NCBI GenBank assembly: GCA_003483675.1
Contig: DMYK01000438.1
Span: forward strand, 1 to 9,654
Length of the DNA: 9,654 nucleotides
DNA from: Microcoleaceae cyanobacterium UBA11344
GTDB taxonomy: Bacteria; Cyanobacteriota; Cyanobacteriia; Cyanobacteriales; Microcoleaceae
Direction: 5' to 3'
Shown: one piece after another, positions 6,043 to 9,654 of the stretch
Layout: each line of letters opens with the position of its first letter
Position numbering within the stretch: the stretch's first letter is position 1
The notes under the pieces: model-generated
The model's database searches: none
What the model was told of the DNA's origin: nothing
The model's input: only the letters and a program-made list of their open reading frames with translations
Translations under genes and position numbers: made by a program

Positions 6043-6057
6043 GTTGCGTCACGCAAC
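6043..6057 (-). promoter_or_regulatory. hairpin spanning the sqdX stop codon
   Basis: GTTGCG-TGA-CGCAAC on the coding strand is a perfect six-base stem whose three-base loop is the sqdX TGA stop codon. No U tract follows. It might stabilise the transcript 3' end or slow terminating ribosomes. It is short enough to be chance. Confidence 0.25.
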
Positions 6058-7182
6058 GGAGGGCATAGACTGGGCAAAAATCACCGATTGATAGTAGCGT
6101 CGCAGTTGGTTAGTAGCGGCGGCCCAACCCCAGCGTTCAGCTTCTCGGCGGGCGCTTTTGCTCAGGGTTTCCCGTTCTTCGGGGTTAGCAAACAGACGCC
6201 TAGTGGCGGTGAGTGCACCTGCTTCATCGGCGGGGTCAAACAAATATCCGTTAACGCCGTCAGTGACGATATCAGGAATTCCGCCACTGCGTGCCGCGAC
6301 TACGGGCGTGCCCGCAGCCATCGCTTCTAGGAGCACCAAGCCCAGGGTTTCGGTGCGGGAGGGAAAAATGAAGGCATCAGCAGATGCGTAAGCAGAGGCT
6401 AGTTCTTGGCCCTTGAGGTAGCCGACAAAATTTGTGGGGGTGCCGGCAAAATATTGTTCGAGGGTTTGTCGGTGGGGGCCATCTCCGACGAGGGCGAGGC
6501 GGGCCTCTGGAATTGCTTCGAGAACTGGTTTGATGCTTTCGATTTCCTTTTCTGCGCCGAGGCGGCCGACATAAAGCAATAGGGGACCGTCTGGGTGATT
6601 TTGGGAAAGGCGCGATCGCATTTCTCGACTAGCCAATTCAGGTACAAACATTTCAGTATCGACACCCCGCTGCCATAAGTCTACGCGATCGATCCCGTGA
6701 GTTGTTAGTTCCTCAACCATTACAGTCGAAGTGCACAGATTTAGTTCAGCTTGATTGTGAGCGCTTTTGAGCAATTCCCACAATAAAGGTTCGAGCATTC
6801 CAAAACCGTAGTGGTGCAAATATTTAGGTAAATGGGTGTGATAAGAAGCCAAAATCGGAATGTTGAGCTTTTTGCCATAATATATGCCGCCCAATCCCAA
6901 AATAGCGGGATTGACAACATGAATAATATCCGGTTTAAACTGCTCTAATTCGCGACCAACAGCCGGACTGGGAAGTGCCATTTTCAATTCCGGGTACATA
7001 GGTAAAGGCAAACCCTCAACACCGTAAACTCTAGCTCCTTTGTATTCTGTAATTCCGTAATCTGGAGAAAAGATCAGAACTTGTTCGCCCGATCGCTGCA
7101 AGTGATCTACAGTGTGAATCAGTCTGGTGACAATGCCGTCTATTTTCGGCAGGAAAGTTTCAGTGAACAGAGCAATTTTCAT
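6049..7182 (-). CDS. sqdX: sulfolipid synthase SqdX (sulfoquinovosyltransferase)
   Basis: SqdX transfers sulfoquinovose from UDP-sulfoquinovose to diacylglycerol, making the thylakoid lipid SQDG at the membrane surface. The 377-residue protein is a GT4-type GT-B glycosyltransferase. The N-terminal domain has FTETFLPKIDGIV at 6-18 with the acceptor-side loop, and ILASYHTHLPKY at 110-121. The C-terminal domain has YVGRLGAEKEIE (R207, K212) and the EX7E nucleotide-sugar motif (E278 and E286 in FPSRTETLGLVLLEAMAAG). Length equals that of known cyanobacterial SqdX. ATG 7182 gives the normal MKIALFTETF start without a visible Shine-Dalgarno. The gene follows sqdB in the same direction after a 224-base spacer that contains a dispersed repeat. 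Other GT4 mannosyl/glucosyltransferases are the alternative, but the neighbour sqdB decides it. Confidence 0.95.
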   Translation of the reverse strand: MKIALFTETFLPKIDGIVTRLIHTVDHLQRSGEQVLIFSPDYGITEYKGARVYGVEGLPLPMYPELKMALPSPAVGRELEQFKPDIIHVVNPAILGLGGIYYGKKLNIPILASYHTHLPKYLHHYGFGMLEPLLWELLKSAHNQAELNLCTSTVMVEELTTHGIDRVDLWQRGVDTEMFVPELASREMRSRLSQNHPDGPLLLYVGRLGAEKEIESIKPVLEAIPEARLALVGDGPHRQTLEQYFAGTPTNFVGYLKGQELASAYASADAFIFPSRTETLGLVLLEAMAAGTPVVAARSGGIPDIVTDGVNGYLFDPADEAGALTATRRLFANPEERETLSKSARREAERWGWAAATNQLRRYYQSVIFAQSMPSVA

Positions 7183-7235
7183 AATAAATTATTTAGGAAA
7201 CCGATGATCATCCTAGTCTTTATACCATTTTTAAA

Positions 7236-7373
7236 TTAACCGCAGAGGCCACAGAGGGCACAGAGCAAGAGAGCAAAAGATAGATCGAAACCCATTCAGA
7301 ACTTGCGAACCCTTCTCTTCTCTTCCCTTCTTTTCTCTTCCTTCGCGCCCTTCGCGCCTTCGCGGTTCGTTAA
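7236..7373. repeat. dispersed repeat between sqdB and sqdX
   Basis: One end is TTAACCGCAGAGGCCACAGA followed by GGGCACAGAG; the other end, read inverted, is TTAACGAACCGCGAAGGCGC followed by GAAGG. Both ends therefore share TTAAC...CCGC-GAGG-like imperfect terminal repeats. The interior is strongly purine-biased on the minus strand (AGAGAAAAGAAGGGAAGAG), with a short tandem CTTCGCGCC (about 7341-7358). The 61-codon frame across it (7231-7416) is low-complexity Arg/Glu/Gly and is typical of spurious frames in such repeats. From memory, similar CGCAGAGGC...GCGAAGG elements are common in cyanobacterial spacers. Confidence 0.6.
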
Positions 7374-7406
7374 AAAATCTCTTTCCCCGCAGGTAGATGC
7401 CAGAAT

Positions 7407-8558
<1,152 letters not shown>

Positions 8559-8667
8559 TCAACGGTGAATCTTGCTTGCCAATACTGGGTTAATGTATCA
8601 GGTAATGGTGCATTGTGAACCTTTAATCAAGGGTGTTCTTTGCTAAATCGCCCCTGGTTTTTTTGTA

Positions 8668-9258
8668 TTAAACCTGAATTTCGTCGGCGAAGCTGGCCCG
8701 GCGGGTGAATTCAAAGGGGCCGGCGAGGGCTCCCCAGACGTGGGCGTCGGTTTCTGGGTCGCGCCCGCGATCGTGACTAATAAATTTGTCTTGGTCGATC
8801 TCGAATTCGCTGTCTAGATAGGTGTTTTTGCCCTTTCTGACCACCATACAGCCTTTTCCGGGTTCCACAAACCCTTTGAAGCTATTGCCCGTCCAGTGCG
8901 TAATAAAGGTACACCCAGGCATTAGTTTAAATTCGGCTTTTTTGAGTTCTTGCAGCCGTTGGAGATCGCGGGAGGCTCCGTAAAATTGTGCTTCGTTTTC
9001 GATCGCGTAGTTTTCGATTTCGATGCGATCGCCCACCGGGACTAACTTTAAAACTCGGACTCGGTACGGAGCGTGCAGTTCGATGTCGTAGGCTTGTTCT
9101 AGATACAGACTTACGCCGCCCAAAAGTTCCACGGGCAGGGGTCTCATGCAGACGCGGATGTGGGCGAAGAAGGGCGGATTTTCAAAGGCTTGGGCTTGGT
9201 TGCTGAAGTCGGCAGCCATCCAGCGGGCGAGGCTGACGATATCGGTGGAATGAGTCAT
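8668..9258 (-). CDS. cpcT: phycocyanobilin lyase CpcT
   Basis: CpcT is a T-type bilin lyase that attaches phycocyanobilin to the beta-153 cysteine of C-phycocyanin (CpcB), with related targets in phycoerythrocyanin. The 196-residue protein matches the family along its length: STDIVSLARWMAADFSNQ (4-21), ENPPFFAHIRVCMRPLP (26-42), EQAYDIEL (54-61), PYRVRVLKL (64-72), FYGASRDL (92-99), HWTGNSFKG (121-129), VEPGKGCMVVRKG (131-143), TYLDSEFEI (146-154) and DRGRDPETDAHVWG (163-176). It is more like CpcT than the phycoerythrin-specific CpeT. It is complete. An ATTTTAG repeat lies four bases before the ATG, leaving no recognisable Shine-Dalgarno. It lies between petL and sqdB, with 112 and 252 base spacers. 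Confidence 0.95.
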   Translation of the reverse strand: MTHSTDIVSLARWMAADFSNQAQAFENPPFFAHIRVCMRPLPVELLGGVSLYLEQAYDIELHAPYRVRVLKLVPVGDRIEIENYAIENEAQFYGASRDLQRLQELKKAEFKLMPGCTFITHWTGNSFKGFVEPGKGCMVVRKGKNTYLDSEFEIDQDKFISHDRGRDPETDAHVWGALAGPFEFTRRASFADEIQV

Positions 9259-9262
9259 CTCA

Positions 9263-9290
9263 ATTTTAGATTTTAGATTTTAGATTTGGG
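9263..9290. repeat. heptanucleotide tandem repeat ATTTTAG in cpcT leader
   Basis: Three perfect copies of ATTTTAG (9263-9269, 9270-9276, 9277-9283) are followed by a degenerate ATTTGGG. On the coding strand this reads CTAAAAT. It ends four bases before the cpcT start codon and fills the position where a ribosome binding site would be. Short tandem heptamers are a known feature of filamentous cyanobacterial genomes. Confidence 0.75.
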
Positions 9291-9463
9291 ATTGGGAGAT
9301 TTCGGGGAAGTAGGAATAATTTTACGGGAAAGCAGGATTGCGAGTTAATATATTTTTTGCTTTAAATCAACTATTTGCTCAGGGGCGATCGCACTTGCGC
9401 CGTAAATCTACAGATCAAACTAGAGATTTTTTCGGAAAATGCGATCGCCCAAATCTTACTTTT

Positions 9464-9485
9464 ACCAGAGATTAAATCCTCTGGT
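9464..9485 (-). terminator. hairpin downstream of petL
   Basis: ACCAGAG (9464-9470) and CTCTGGT (9479-9485) form a perfect seven-base stem with an eight-base loop, about 25 bases after the petL stop on the coding strand. It is followed by AAAAGTAAG and not by a T run, so it is a candidate 3'-end hairpin and not a textbook intrinsic terminator. The remainder of the 252-base spacer 9259-9510 holds two HIP1 sites and no gene that I can support. Confidence 0.35.
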
Positions 9486-9510
9486 TCTCACATCTAAATT
9501 AGAGGGTAAA

Positions 9511-9612
9511 TTAGATGAGTTTGACAGCCCGCAGACCAAACATCAACACTGTCGCCACGCCCAGCATTCCGCCGAACAGCCCGAAATAAGTTATTATTCC
9601 GCTAAGAGTCAT
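9511..9612 (-). CDS. petL: cytochrome b6f complex subunit PetL
   Basis: This 33-residue peptide is almost entirely one transmembrane helix: MTLSGIITYFGL, then a GGMLGVATVLMF segment, then the basic tail GLRAVKLI. The TxYFG start and the (K/R)xxKLI-type end match the PetL family (31-33 residues in plants and cyanobacteria; plant PetL has LTSYFGFL and ends in xLI). PetL is a peripheral single-helix subunit that stabilises the dimeric b6f complex in the thylakoid membrane. A clear Shine-Dalgarno (GGAGAA, six bases before ATG 9612) supports the start. Alternatives are other one-helix photosynthetic peptides, but the tail and YFG motif favour PetL. Confidence 0.72.
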   Translation of the reverse strand: MTLSGIITYFGLFGGMLGVATVLMFGLRAVKLI

Positions 9613-9654
9613 TGCAATTTCTCCAAAAACAATCATTGACACTCCCCGGTCTAA

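Larger units (their letters stand above)
5647..6048. other. 402-base spacer between sqdX and cyaB
   Basis: I find no supportable gene here. The open frames present have no recognisable protein content. Notable contents are two clusters of TATCAAAGAG repeats (5701-5739 and 5950-5984), a run of eight G (5664-5671, C8 in the cyclase leader), and a six-base-stem hairpin that spans the sqdX stop codon at its left-hand end in transcription. The cyclase promoter should lie here, but no clear -35/-10 pair stands out. Confidence 0.5.

Noticed and set aside
8643..8667. Possible terminator with T run (GGGTG...CGCCC then TTTTTTT) on the plus strand
   Set aside because: The stem is weak (one G-U pair, 13-base loop), and no plus-strand gene reads into it.
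9340..9385. Possible cpcT promoter (TATATT with TTGATT upstream)
   Set aside because: The hexamers are only 12 bases apart, too close for a normal sigma-70-type promoter.

Overview
The window comes from a cyanobacterium, most likely a filamentous Oscillatoriales-type genome (Microcoleus/Phormidium/Oscillatoria-like; this level is inference). The HIP1 octamer GCGATCGC recurs throughout. The genes are typical of oxygenic phototrophs: sulfolipid synthesis (sqdB, sqdX), phycobilisome chromophore attachment (cpcT), a small cytochrome b6f subunit (petL), a GUN4-domain protein and a CyaB-type adenylate cyclase with two GAF domains. All recognised genes lie on the minus strand, so gene order below runs from high to low coordinates.

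Right end (9654 to 8668): petL (33 codons), then a 252-base spacer with a hairpin and an ATTTTAG heptamer array, then cpcT. Centre right (8555 to 6049): sqdB followed by sqdX, which encode the two enzymes that make sulfoquinovosyldiacylglycerol. They are separated by a 224-base spacer that is mostly a dispersed repeat. Centre (6048 to 2971): a 402-base spacer with six copies of TATCAAAGAG in two clusters, then a complete 891-residue class III adenylate cyclase (GAF-GAF-PAS-cyclase). Centre left (2707 to 1564): a receiver-histidine kinase gene broken by an apparent +1 frameshift inside the receiver domain. Left (1267 to 428): a zinc-ribbon plus GUN4-domain protein. Left edge (255 to 1): the 5' exon of tRNA-Arg(CCU), interrupted in the anticodon loop by a group I intron whose 3' end and 3' exon lie outside the window.

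Two pairs of genes clearly work together. SqdB makes UDP-sulfoquinovose, which SqdX transfers to diacylglycerol for thylakoid sulfolipid. CpcT and PetL both serve the photosynthetic membrane, one in phycocyanin maturation and one in the b6f complex. The cyclase and the broken two-component gene are adjacent signalling genes, but nothing in the sequence ties them to one pathway.

The spacers are rich in short dispersed elements. These are two copies of a ~100-base palindromic element (323-424 and 2754-2853), a MITE-like element with 19-base terminal inverted repeats (1293-1421), a related GAGCGAAGCGAAG element (1437-1478), a repeat between sqdB and sqdX (7236-7373), and tandem arrays upstream of cyaB and cpcT. 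I see no CRISPR array, transposase gene, phage gene or clear new multi-gene system. The items most worth a second look are the tRNA-Arg group I intron, the frameshifted kinase and the TATCAAAGAG clusters.
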